Below, piece after piece: positions 22,650 through 32,508 of a stretch of 64,000 nt of DNA (positions are counted from its first letter, which is position 1; every line of letters starts with the position of its first letter). Below the pieces are notes generated by a model. That model saw only the letters and a list, made by a program, of their open reading frames with translations. It was not told where the DNA came from and made no database searches. This DNA comes from Craterostigma plantagineum (taxonomy: Eukaryota > Streptophyta > Magnoliopsida > Lamiales > Linderniaceae): NCBI GenBank assembly GCA_027422505.1, contig JAPQWV010001643.1:1-64000 (forward strand), in the 5' to 3' direction. The translations under genes and the position numbers were made by a program.

Positions 22650-23845
22650 TTTAAAGAATTGGCTGAGTTAAGTCAAACTCGTGAATTGACTTCCCAATTC
22701 GCGAACTCTTCCGTTCGTGAAGCTTGGACAATTCGTGACTTATTGAAGTTCCTTTTTCAATCTCATTCGTGAAGTTTAAGTTCTCATTAGCTCGTGAAGT
22801 GCTTATTCTATGAATTCACAACTTTTTTTTTTGAAACTAAAATATAAAGTAACAGAAGTACAGAACAACGTGTATGATATCGCTCATGACGCGACACGCG
22901 GTACCATTCAACCGACCAGACAGCACACAAAGACCAAGTAGCCCATACAACCCACAAGGTCCCAACAAGACCAAAGCCAAACGCCACAAAACCAAAGGCA
23001 GTCAAACAAAAGTCACACAAGACATGACAGAGGAAAGGGTGAGTGTCAAAAACCGCGTCCATCAACAGGTTCCTGGCACCAGGTGCAGTGCCAGCAGGGC
23101 TATTAGGGTGTGAGCCTCGAACGGCGCAAAGCGCACAAAAGCAGACACAGATTATAATATTCCCTCATGAAGTCCTATGTGACTATATTATTTTATTCCT
23201 TTATGAAGTCCTACCTATAAACCTATAATATTATTCTATTCCTTTTGTTAAGTATTAGGTTGCTTATAATAATATTTTTGTTTTCACTTGCTCGTGAACC
23301 TCCCATAAAACATGCACCATTCCCAACTTCACTTCTATGTGAAACTCGTTGCCTAGCATAGTTTAATTCGCCAAGCTCGTATAAGGCATAATACTATTAT
23401 TTTATTCTTACACCTCCAACCAAGTTAAGTTTCCTTGCAATTCGTGAAGTTTCTTACATACACACTCGGCGGTTTCTATCATTTGCCACCTAGGTCACGA
23501 AGTAGTCTTAAGTTCCTAGTAATTCGCAAAGTTACATTCGCAAATCTCGAGTTCGCAAATTCGCGAAGTTAACATATCACGACCCTCCAAAGTTTGCGAA
23601 CTCAGTTCGCGAAGTGATTAATTGGTTCACGAATCCCTCATAAAAACAGACGGAATTCGCCAAGCTCGTTCGTGAATTAGCTCTCACATGGAATTCGCCA
23701 AGTTCATGGAGTCCGCCAATCTCGTTGAGTTCGCGAAGTTATTACGATTCATCAAATTAATTCGCAAGTATTCTCAGTGAAGGGTTCGCGAAGCATTTCT
23801 TATTTCGCCAAGTAGTCGGATTCGCCAACCCCTCTAGGACTCGTG
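22650..23845 (-). repeat. TTCGCGAA/TTCGTGAA word array in LTR B
   Basis: Dozens of TTCGCGAAGTT, ATTCGTGAAG, TTCGCCAAG and TTCGCAAAG words, mostly 15-40 bp apart. The core TTCGCGAA is a perfect palindrome. The array would lie in the first candidate intron. A stretch at 22820-23110 without words, starting with a T-run (CAACTTTTTTTTTTGAAAC), may be a small unidentified insertion. Confidence 0.75.
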
Positions 23846-23847
23846 AA

Positions 23848-24718
23848 TAGGGATGGTAATGGGCCGGGTCCAGACCCGGACCCGATTCGGACCCGCCCCT
23901 AATGGGCCGGGTATTTTTAAAATAATCGGGTATGGAGCGGGTTATGGATTTTTATCATTCTACCCGGCCGGGTCTAGGGCGGGTCGCGGGTCTAGGCCAC
24001 CCCGGCCTGAAACCCGACCCGGGACCCGACCCGCATCAAATATTAATTTAATTTATATTATATATTATATGTATACAAATTTTGGCTTTTGCCTTTCTTT
24101 TGTAATCATCAGCCGTCGTCACTTCACTTCATCACTTCAACAGCCACACCACACCACCACCCACCATCACCTGCGACACCATCCACCCCCACTAGCTGCG
24201 ACACCGGCGTCCCACCGTCAGCTGTGACACCGCCGCTACCACCATCTGCAACATCACCACCCACCATCAGCTGCGACACAATCAGCCCCAACCGCCGCCC
24301 CCCACCGTCAGCTGCAACACCGCCGCCCCCACCGTCAACTGCGACACCGCCGCCCTCCACTTTCAGCTGCGTCAGTTGCGACACTGCCGCCCCCACCCTA
24401 GAGTAATGAGCTGAACCTTCCTAGAAAGTGATTATTAAATAAGACTACTTCGATGCTCTTTGCTCAAAATCAGACACACGTGACTAATCTGATGCTAAAA
24501 TGTGAGTAACTATTTTTTTATATAAGATAAGAAGAATAAAAAAGATTATATTTAGGCGGGTCTGGTGGGTCTGACCCGATTATTACGGGTCTCGGGGCGG
24601 GGCGGGGCGGGTTTTCCACGAGCCGGGTCGGGCCGGGTAACGGGTCCATCAAAAACTAAATGGGGCGGGTCCCGGGTCTTGGCAAACCCGGTTCAGACCC
24701 GACCCATTGCCATCCCTA
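23848..24718. mobile_element. Non-autonomous hAT-type DNA transposon with 8-bp TSD
   Basis: The left end is TAGGGATGGTAATGGGCCGG and the right end, read in reverse, is TAGGGATGGCAATGGGTCGG, giving terminal inverted repeats with two mismatches in the first 20. Both sides carry the 8-bp duplication CTCGTGAA (23840-23847 and 24719-24726). Length is 871 bp. Eight-bp duplications and TAGGG-type ends fit hAT. Subterminal regions are dense in GGGTC/GACCC words. The middle (24150-24400) is a minisatellite of CACCGTCAGCTGCGACAC units. No transposase is encoded, and Pro/Thr-rich and Gly/Val-rich frames there follow from the repeat. It lies within the LTR B array, whose words resume exactly after it. 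Confidence 0.92.
24150..24400. repeat. Minisatellite inside the hAT-type element
   Basis: Roughly 25-30-bp units carrying CAGCTGCGACAC and CCGCCGCCCCCAC. About eight imperfect copies. Both strands show open frames because the unit lacks stops. I do not regard them as genes. Confidence 0.75.
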
Positions 24719-24794
24719 CTCGTGAAGTATTGGTTCGTGAGTTAGGGTTCACGATGTCGTTACTTTGCGACCCTTAGTGAAGCTATAAACAACT

Positions 24795-25214
24795 TTATTA
24801 TTTTAAGTCCAGCCTGTCCGGAGTCGTGACAGCCCTTTCCTTCCAGCGCTTGTTGCGTGCTAGCCAGATATGATACACCAATGATGCAAGTACATGCCGG
24901 TAGGCGACCTGTATGAGATGCTGCCCACGCCATCGCGATGCAGCCCACTGTATACCTTGCCTCCAATCCCGATATGGCCATGCCCATCTAATCTTCCTCC
25001 TCAACAGCCTAGCACAGTCGCGCAAAAAACCACAGTCGAAAAATATATGTTGAGCTGTCTCAAAATGTAGTGCATCACAGAGGACACAGGAGGGGGTCCC
25101 AGCGCGCTGTGCCACCCACGGCTTATCTCTGGTCGATAGACAGTCTTGAATGGCCAACCACAAGATGACCTCATGACGAGGTATCCTCAGGGGTCCCCGA
25201 ACAAGCTCGCCCAA
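24795..25214 (-). pseudogene. LINE 1 ORF2 C-terminal zinc-binding RT-associated domain
   Basis: A 138-residue frame with WLAIQDCLSTRDKPWV, then CVLCDALHFETAQHIFFDC and WLARNKRWKE. CxxC followed by HxxxxC is the zf-RVT pattern at the end of plant L1 ORF2. It overlaps the preceding RT frame near 25200 in a different frame, so one frameshift separates them. Confidence 0.85.
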
Positions 25215-26960
25215 GCGACAATAGGCCGTCGTACACGCAGCGCCTCCCTAATTAATCGTGTTGTGGGTCTACCGTCTGGTGCCCCCTTCCAAGAAATCAC
25301 ATCACGCCTAGTAGGATGAGCCGGCGGAAGGTGGGGACTAAACTCAAGATACTCAACCGTCGACCTCCCGGGCCAATTCCATCCGTGGCCATCAATAACG
25401 GAGCTCAGGCGTGTTCCCACTGGCAGCCCCATTGCTAGCGGGCCTCTAGGGTAGCGGTCCAACAAGGGGGCACCCCGTAGCCATAGATCTTCCCATAATA
25501 AAATTGACATGCCATCCCCAATCGTAAAATCAAGAAAAGGTAGAATTACCTGCCTCAACTGCATCAGCTTCCTCCAGCTCCATGCAGTGTTAGCCGAAAT
25601 GGTGATGGTCCAAATGGATCTCGCATGCAATCGTGTGTTGTACAACCATTCCACCCAAATCGATTCATCAGGCCGAGTAATCACCCTCCATAAAAGCTGG
25701 ACCAGAAGGGCCCTGTTATCCGTAGAGATCGACCGAAGCCCCAAACCTCCCTCTTGAACAGGCAGACATACATCATCCCAAGCAACCTTGGCCGAGGCGC
25801 CACCCCACAAGAACCGGAGAAATCTCGTTTCCAAGGCACGTATGATACCCTTGGGAAGCAAGAAGACCCCCGACCAGTAGACATGTAATGCCTGAAGGAC
25901 CGACTTAATCAGCTGCACCCTGCCCGCATACGACAATGATTGGTTCAGCCATGAGCCGAGGCGTGCATCCACTCGCTGCACCAGTGGCGCACATTCGGTG
26001 ATCGTAAGGCGGGAGGCAATCAGCGGGAGCCCCAGATAGCGCACAGGTAAGCGACCTTCGCGAAATCCCAGCAAAGTCAGTAGTTGTACCTTGAGGCTAT
26101 CTGCCCTCCGTGAGATGTACTTCTCACTCTTGTCAGGATTAGGATGTAACCCAGACAGCTGAGAGAACGATAATAATGCCTCCTTTAGGACCTGTACTGA
26201 GATAGGATTAGCCTGACAGAAAAGAAGCAGATCGTCCGCAAAGACCAACATAGGAAGCGCGATGGACTCGCAACGCCAGTGGTAGTGAAACCGTGGTTCC
26301 GACTCTATAGATGTCACAACAAGGCCGTGGAGCACCTCCATGACGAGAGTAAAAAGGTAAGGTGAAATAGGATCCCCTTGGCGAATGCCTCTCTTGCCAG
26401 CAAAGTACCCCGCCGGTCGCCTGTTGAGGTTGATAGAGAAGGTGGGCGTCGTCAAGCAACTCCGTATTCACTCAATATACCTTGGGTGGAACCCCATCGC
26501 CTGAAGCGTCGCCAATAAGAAGCTCCATTCCACCTTGTCATAGGCCTTGGCAAGATCCACCTTTAGCATAGCTCGCGGAGGCCGTCCCTTACTCGTATAC
26601 CCAAGGCAAAGCTCCTGTGCCAGCAGTATATTATCATTGATGCACCTGCCCGGGATAAAAGCCGTCTCTGAAGCGTCGACCAGCCCTCGCAGCACTGGCT
26701 TCAACCGATTCGCCAACACCTTGGAGATGATCTTGTATAAGACGTTACAACAAGAGATGGGCCGAAAGTCTGTCGCTCGGCGTGGTGAATCACATTTAGG
26801 TATGAGCATAATCAACGTGCTGTTTAGCCCCTTGAGTAGGCATCCTGTCTTGAAGAAGTCTTGCGTTGCACATATCACATCGGGGCCAACGATCTCCCAC
26901 GCCGCTTTGAAGAAAGCAGCCGTAAACCCATCAGGCCCAGAGGCATTCTCATCCCCATAG
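25187..26960 (-). pseudogene. LINE 1 ORF2 reverse transcriptase
   Basis: The fingers are in the frame at 26878-26468 with LIPKCDSPRRATDFRPISCC, NRLKPVL, FIPGR and KAYDKVEW. The palm and thumb are in 26455-25187 with GIRQGDPISPYLFTLVMEVL, the catalytic FADDLLLF, LGLPL and SYAGRVQLIKSVL. All RT blocks, including the two Asp of FADD, are visible. A frame change separates the two ORFs at about 26460, and another separates the upstream linker (26960-27100). Confidence 0.9.
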
Positions 26961-27099
26961 AGAATAACGCATGCCTGACCTCCTCGCCATCCACTGGCCG
27001 GACCATGTCGTTCGACGCAGCTGGGGAAAGCTTGCGTGAGATGGCCCCTTCTATCTCAGCCCCTGAAACAGGAACAATACGCGCTGATTGGCCTAGTAG

Positions 27100-27361
27100 A
27101 TCCTGATAAAACCCAACAACTCCCCTTCCACTGCATCAGGAGACTCTAAAGGTACACCACTCGGGCTTTCCAGCGAAATAATGCGGTTCGTCGCGCGCCG
27201 TATCGCAACTTTCCTGAAGAAGTACGAAGAGCATTGATCACCATCCTTGAGCCACGCAAGCTTCGCTCGTTGGGAAAGCGCTGTGTGTTCAACCTCGACA
27301 GCCCTAGCGTAGAGAAACCGGCAATGCCTTTCGAGATCATGGAATAATACCTCAAGCGGAA
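27100..27361 (-). pseudogene. LINE 1 ORF2 linker between endonuclease and RT
   Basis: Frames here encode LSQRAKLAWLKDGDQ-like and FRKVAIRR-like residues, typical of the stretch between the endonuclease and RT of plant L1 elements. It resumes directly after the 300-bp insertion at 27362 and repeats the target bases 27345-27361. The equivalent in LINE 2 is at 52868-52608 (LSQRAKVAWLKDRDQ). Confidence 0.8.
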
Positions 27362-27661
27362 GCTGGTGGGCATGTGATGCCCGGGGCCGAAGAGGGCGGG
27401 GAGTGATCGCCGGTGCCAGGGTGCACGGACAATGAGCGGCTCCTGGCAGGCTTCTAGGCGAAGGGGTACATGAACGAACCGATCCAACACCAGAATGAGA
27501 GGGGATCCTGAGACTGACAATGTATGGGCGTGTCAGGCTAAGAATCGTATAAAAGAATTGATAGTACTACTCATATCACCAAGGACCGACCTTTTCGGGA
27601 GTCCATCCGAAAGAACTTAGAAGTTAAGCGTGCTTGACTTGAAGCAATCTTAGGATGGGTG
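27362..27661 (+). mobile_element. 300-bp Cassandra-like insert with 5S-rRNA-like sequence, 17-bp TSD
   Basis: The insert is flanked by a perfect 17-bp repeat, TAATACCTCAAGCGGAA, at 27345-27361 and 27662-27678. Removing the insert and one copy restores LINE ORF2. The first 167 bp match the minus strand of window positions 1-167. The last 60 or so bp resemble 5S rRNA: AGAAGTTAAGCGTGCTTG (27619-27636) and TAGGATGGGTG (27651-27661) match the A-box to C-box region. 5S-like sequence inside an LTR is the hallmark of Cassandra TRIMs. The piece begins inside the internal domain and stops inside the 5S part, so it is not a whole element. A 17-bp duplication is also not the 5 bp of integrase. Confidence 0.75.
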
Positions 27662-28570
27662 TAATACCTCAAGCGGAAACAGAGCGACGAACTTCTGTGC
27701 AATTCCCAAGAATCGTAAGGCATCCGCAACATTCGCGGCAAGGTCCCTTTGGCGCGCCGCATGTGCTTGAAAATCGGCTTGAGTAATTTCAACCGCTGAA
27801 CCAACACGTACATAGGAAAACCCGTCAGAGGAGTGTTCCATACCCGCCTAACGTGGCCCAAGAAATCCTCCTCCTTGGTAAGGAAGTTCTCAAAACGAAA
27901 CACCGTACCCCGTAACCCAGGCGGCACCTCCCTCAGAGATAACGGTGAGTAATCTGATGTAGCCGGCATGTCACAGCGAAAGCATGCATCCTGATATCGT
28001 GCAAACCACTGTGGGTTGCCAAGCATGCGATCTAACTTCCTCCATATGCCCGCGAGGCCCCGCTGCTGATTATACCAAGTGAACTCTTGCCCCGTGGACG
28101 GAAGTGAAGTAAGGTCAGCACTTAGAAGGCACGCCTGAAATTCCGACATATCACGCGCTTGAGGAGCACCCCCTCTTCCCTCCCCCGCATGCAAGATAGT
28201 ATTGAAGTCCCCCGCTACCAACCATGCCTCCTCAACACGTAGAGCAGAGAATTGGGTCAACTCCTCCCACAAGGTGGTACGATCCTCCCTACGAGACTTC
28301 CCATATACAAATGAGATGAACAAGTGTTCTGACGTGCCAAGCCGATCCATATGGCACTGGAGAGCCTGACTGGACTTCGCCATAATAGTCACCCGAAGCC
28401 AAGTGGGATCCCATCCCATCGAAATACGAGCCGCATTGGCCGAGGCCACCCTCGTCTCAAGAAGTCCAACCATGCGCAATCCCCCCTGCGCAATCCAATC
28501 CCCCACCGCCCTCCTGTGGTCTTGCCTATTAAGACCATGAACGTTCCACGAACCTACCGGTATTATGAAT
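27662..28570 (-). pseudogene. LINE 1 ORF2 endonuclease
   Basis: It starts near 28570 with VGSWNVHGLN (the apurinic-endonuclease N-terminal block), then GLLETRV, HLFISFVYGKSRRE, EEAWLVAGDFNTIL (the GDFN block), and TWYNQQRGLAGIWRKLDRML, with the SDYSPL block near 27940. These match the endonuclease/exonuclease/phosphatase fold that nicks target DNA for target-primed reverse transcription. The main frame is open from 28506 to the insertion at 27661. Confidence 0.9.
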
Positions 28571-28580
28571 GAGCCCCGTT

Positions 28581-30631
28581 TCAGGCTGCATGTGCTTTAG
28601 GGCCCGTAGTCAGTGTATCAGTGGGATCAGTAGCAACATCCTCATCCTCACTCAAACCGCGCAGCACCGTAAAAAAACTGCGATCAGATTGGTGAGAGTG
28701 GTCATCCTCCTTGTCACGACCTGGAATGCATGGGCCGGATGAGCTAGCTAGAGGCTCCATACGAGAAGGCGAGGCTGTTCTTGGCACTTCCACCATCGGA
28801 TCAACCCGTACCGCCTTACCATGGGCACCTATCTGTTGCACTCCGAGTGGTGAAGGGGCCCCTGACGCGAATGATCACGCTTTTGGTGTTCCTGTTGTGG
28901 ACGTTCATGGACTGCCACCCTAGTCCCCGGACGCAATGGGCGTGCTTGCAATTGCGGCTGCTCGACATAGGGCCCGGTGAATAGGCCGGCCGCACTGGAG
29001 CCGGCTTCTTCGTTTGATTGGGACACTGTGTGTCCCCATGAGCCCATGTATCGCACAGACCGCACCTCCTCGGCTTCCATTCATACTCCACCGTAACTGA
29101 GACCTTTCCATAAGTACTCCCATCTGCATTCGGGAGCTCAATATCCACCTTCTCTACAAAGGGAGTGGCCAGCGTTTTCATGACGCAAACACGTGCATAA
29201 TCTATACGTTCCCCTTTAGCCGTGATCCCATCGGCAAACAGGGGCTTCCCAACGCTACTAGCGACCACACCCAATCCCGCTTTGGTCCAAAATTCACTGG
29301 GCACATTCCACAGCTTTACCCAGAGTGGAACCTCGACAAGTTCCTTCCTTTCCATCGACATGCCCGGCCGCCACACCTCCAGAAACAATGGCTGGCCCTG
29401 TAGAAGCCACGGGCCACCCTCCAATGCCTCATTCATGGCCGTGGGAGATTCAAAGCGGAAGCGAAAGAATCCATTTGTCGTTGTGCAGACCTCCACCACA
29501 CCAGTCCATCGCGCCCGCATAAAACGTTCCACAAAGGGAAAGGAAGGTTTAGGCCCCAGGAAGTAGCCAACCAACGTATTCGCCCACCTTGCAAAGCCTT
29601 GTGAAGCCACACCCCATGTCGGGGCCACCACTGATACCGCGTCACTAGTCGACTTCGGAGCGACATATTCCAGAGCTAAGCGACGCCGGTCCACGTGCCC
29701 TCTGTGGTCCCCGACACCCGCTACCTTGTCAGTGGCGATACGAGATGTGGTCTCAGTCGCAGACTTTCCCACCACTACATCCGCATACAACGCCATCGGA
29801 GCCGCCACTTGAGTCGTCATAATAAGACCTGTATTACGTTCGTCAGCAGTAGGAGTCGTACGCATTGGACGGGACTCCACATTGGGTTGAGATCGAAGAA
29901 CCCTAACTTGATTTACGTCAGTCCCCGACGAAGCAGGCACATGCCTATCATCAACTTCGATTTCCTCATCAACCTGCTCCTCAGCTGCCGGCGATCCCAT
30001 CTGGACTGCCCATCGGGCCATCATCCGCATAGGTGGCAGAGTATCAGGCCGTCCCCACCGTTGCTTGAGGCTGGGATGCCGCAGAATTCCTTTGAGGGGG
30101 ACCGTGATGGTGGATCGCGCAGGTGGTGATCCCTGCAAAGCCCTAGGCCCAATATGCTTCTCAGCCCTAAATTTGGCCCGACCTCATTGGGCGATCGGCG
30201 ACGGCGGCCACCATGTCAGTCCGGTGAATCTGCAGGGAACGAGCAGATCCCACGTCCCCTGTGATCTCCCTCGTGACTCCATCAGATCGACCACCATCAG
30301 CAGATGGTGCTTCTTCAGCCATAGCAGACGGGTTGACAGAAACCCTAGGTACTCGCGTCAATCCATCAAGCGCGCCAAGAGAGCCACCAGCAATCGATGC
30401 ACCATTCATCCCGCCCTTGTGGCCCCGCCCCATCGCATGAGAGTGTTGAATACGTCCAGTCAGCTCAAGAAATCGCGGCGCATCAAAGCATGTTGCAAAC
30501 TCAGGATATGTGGTCATTAATGCTTCCAGATCCGGCAAAGGTGGAGCTTGCCTTGCCATAGAATCACCAATCAATATCAGGTCCCGATCGGGAGGCGCCG
30601 CCCGGATTGCTGTGGGTTGATCATCCTCCAT
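28581..30631 (-). pseudogene. LINE 1 ORF1 (DUF4283 and CCHC zinc knuckle)
   Basis: The N-terminal part starts MEDDQPTAIRAAPPDRD at 30631 and breaks near 30167. The main frame is 30138-28816 (440 residues). It contains a DUF4283 domain (FARWANTLVGYFLG, WLLQGQPLFLEVW, VPLWVKLWNVP) and a CCHC knuckle CGLCDTWAHGDTQC near residue 350. The C-terminal part continues in another frame to 28581 with SFFTVLRGL. This is the usual ORF1 RNA-binding protein of plant L1 elements. Two frameshifts separate the pieces. ORF2 follows immediately. Confidence 0.88.
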
Positions 30632-30686
30632 CGCGAAACCCTAGCAAACTGTCGCACCAATAGATCACCAAACCCCCAAACACAGA

Positions 30687-30704
30687 CCCCCCCCCCCCCC
30701 CCCC
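30687..30704. repeat. Poly-C run of 18
   Basis: Eighteen consecutive C (G on the LINE sense strand) in the 5' leader of LINE 1, upstream of ORF1. Its length is likely unreliable in sequencing. Confidence 0.95.
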
Positions 30705-30895
30705 GTGAAGGACGAAGGTATTGCCCCCCAATCACCGGCCGGACAAGATTGGCCAGAGACGACGGCGATCGGACGTCAAACACGATGAAAAAGCCCCAAA
30801 ATTTGAAAATCCCGCTACTATGTGAAAATCGCAGACACTGAAGGTGTTCGATGCCTTCCTCTTGGGAAATATTATATGTGGATTATTATATTTTG

Positions 30896-30965
30896 ATGAA
30901 ATCACATAAAACATAATTTGCACATAGGCTCACACATTAACATGTTCATAAAATTTTGGGTATTA
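30896..30965 (-). repeat. 3' LTR of B, first 70 bp
   Basis: It matches 33395-33476 closely and ends GGGTATTACA at 30965, directly next to the polypurine tract. It is cut off from the rest of the LTR by LINE 1. Confidence 0.85.
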
Positions 30966-31003
30966 CATCCTCCCCCCTTAAAAGAATTTCGCCCCCGAAA
31001 TTC
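30966..31003 (-). other. Polypurine tract and upstream hairpin of B
   Basis: On the minus strand the inverted repeat GAATTTCG-GGGG-CGAAATTC (31003-30984) is followed by CTTTTAAGGGGGGAGGA and then the LTR. The stem is eight perfect base pairs. The same motif precedes the 3' LTRs of E and A. Confidence 0.8.
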
Positions 31004-32400
31004 CGTGGTAGGGAAATCGAGTCGAGCTCTACGATTGGCTAGCTCATGTATCCTTTATATTCTCTAAACATATTTATTTTTATTTCCACCATGCTTCTGG
31101 CGCAACTCTGATATCAAGCAAATCAGACTAACAGCGATACGTGGTTGTACTTAAATATAGCAGAAGTTATTTTCACTTAAGTCACACATTTATTCAACCC
31201 GAATAAACATGCGACTCCGAATGGGTATGCTTATAAGCATTTCAAAATACTTGCCACGATTGATGGGTTCGGATCTTCTTCTTCGCTTGTTAAAGCGTAC
31301 ACTCGGGCTGGTGCCATTGGAGGTCGTACTGGCACTGGGGCTGGGTTCCTGGGACGATATTCTTGACAGTGTTTTACAACATGTCCGAGCTTTCCACACT
31401 TGAAACATTACGGGTTGAATTTAGGTCCGGCTCCGAAACAAACACCGGTATAATATCGTCCGCATTGCGGACATTGGGGATTAATAATTGGAGGTCAAAA
31501 CAGAAAATTCGTTGCCCCTAAGTTTGGTCTTGGTCGCCAGTTTTACGGTCCCTGGCGATAATTCTGATTATTGTTGGGGCCTACTTCGAAGTACTGTCGT
31601 TTCTTACTTCCGTTTCCTTGATGATTGTCATTTTTCTTCTTCGCTTCTTGAGCTGCTAAGATCTGAGATTCTGCTTACTCTGCAATCAATGCCCGTTCTG
31701 CCACTTGAGCGAACACTACTCCTCGCATTCCCGCCATACTAACATCTCGGTAGATCTCGGGTTTGAGACCTACCTAGAATCGTTCTATCTTCAAGGCATC
31801 ATTTGCCACCATGTGCAGGGCGAAGCGAGATAACTCCTCAAACTTGCGAATATATTCCGCGATAGGTTTTTCGCCCTGTTTGAGGTTTTTGAACTCGTTC
31901 ATCTTCCGAGTTCGATCATAGGTCGTGAAAAGTATTTTGCGGAACAGTTACTTGAATCTTTTCCACGACATAGTCATTGGGTCCTCTAGGTTTTGATGGT
32001 ATCCCACCAAAACCTTGCGTTCCCGCGGAGCATTGAAATAGCACATAACACTCTCACATTGTCGGGAATTCGACCATAGAGGAACATGTCCTCAACAGTT
32101 CGCAGCCAATCCTCGGCCACGGTAGGATCAATAGCATCCTCAAAAGTGGAGGGTTCAATCTTCGGAATTGTTCTCCTATGATCTCTATACGTTCAGGCCG
32201 AGGAGACGCTTGGTGTGCGGAGGAAACTTGGTGCTGGATAAGATTATTAATCTGACCCGACTGTCGCTGGATCAGTTCGGTAAGTCTCATAATCGTTGAG
32301 TCGCGTTCATGCTCAGGGGACTCAGGTTCGTCCCTCCGACTCGAACTACCTACGTTCTCTCTACGAGTTTTCGGCATTCTTATTCCTATTATTTACAAGT
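31004..32400 (-). pseudogene. Gag remnant of B
   Basis: It starts MPKTRRENVGSSSRRDEPE at 32377, followed by LTELIQRQSGQINNLIQHQ and FRRLNPP, clearly homologous to the Gag of element A (41057 onwards). Further down, broken frames hold the domain with SRWKRFK-like residues and FKCGKLGHVVKHCQ-like zinc-knuckle residues near 31400, then RVYALTSEEED-like residues near 31300, where the protease should begin. The coding region stops there. About 200 bp of 3' untranslated sequence leads to the polypurine tract. All of pol is missing. Confidence 0.8.
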
Positions 32401-32508
32401 AGCCACATAAGCACAGATATCATTTTAGGCACATAATCACATCGTACCGTAAATCTTATAGGCAAGGCTGATCCTCCACGCTTTTGAGCGGCCGTACATG
32501 GACAGTCT

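Larger units (their letters stand above)
21321..24794 (-). repeat. 3' LTR of B, major part
   Basis: The LTR end lies at 21321. Features by minus-strand logic: acceptor 2 at 21607-21608, stem-loop 21625-21639, minisatellite 21770-22170, donor 2 at 22467-22468 (GACAG|GTAGGT), short exon 22469-22508, then a long array of TTCGCGAAGTT/TTCGTGAA words (about 22650-23845 and 24719-24775). It is interrupted by the hAT-type element at 23848-24718 and meets LINE 1 at about 24795. Small ORFs across it are artefacts of the repeats. Confidence 0.8.
24795..30895 (-). mobile_element. L1-type LINE 1, inserted in LTR B, 3' end lost
   Basis: A minus-strand plant L1 element: 5' region (about 30640-30895), ORF1 (30631-28581) and ORF2 (about 28560-24795) with endonuclease, RT and C-terminal zinc domain. 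ORF2 runs to its stop at 24795, and the sequence then becomes LTR B at once, with no 3' UTR or poly(A). At the other end, LTR sequence resumes near 30896 at only about 70 bp from the LTR start. About 830 bp of LTR that should lie between the two junctions is missing. A deletion after insertion therefore removed the LINE tail and adjoining LTR. The junction shares CTTAAAATA with the LTR. Confidence 0.85.

Noticed and set aside
24089..24406. Pro/Thr-rich frame and an opposing Gly/Val-rich frame
   Set aside because: Both are produced by the stop-free minisatellite in the hAT-type element.
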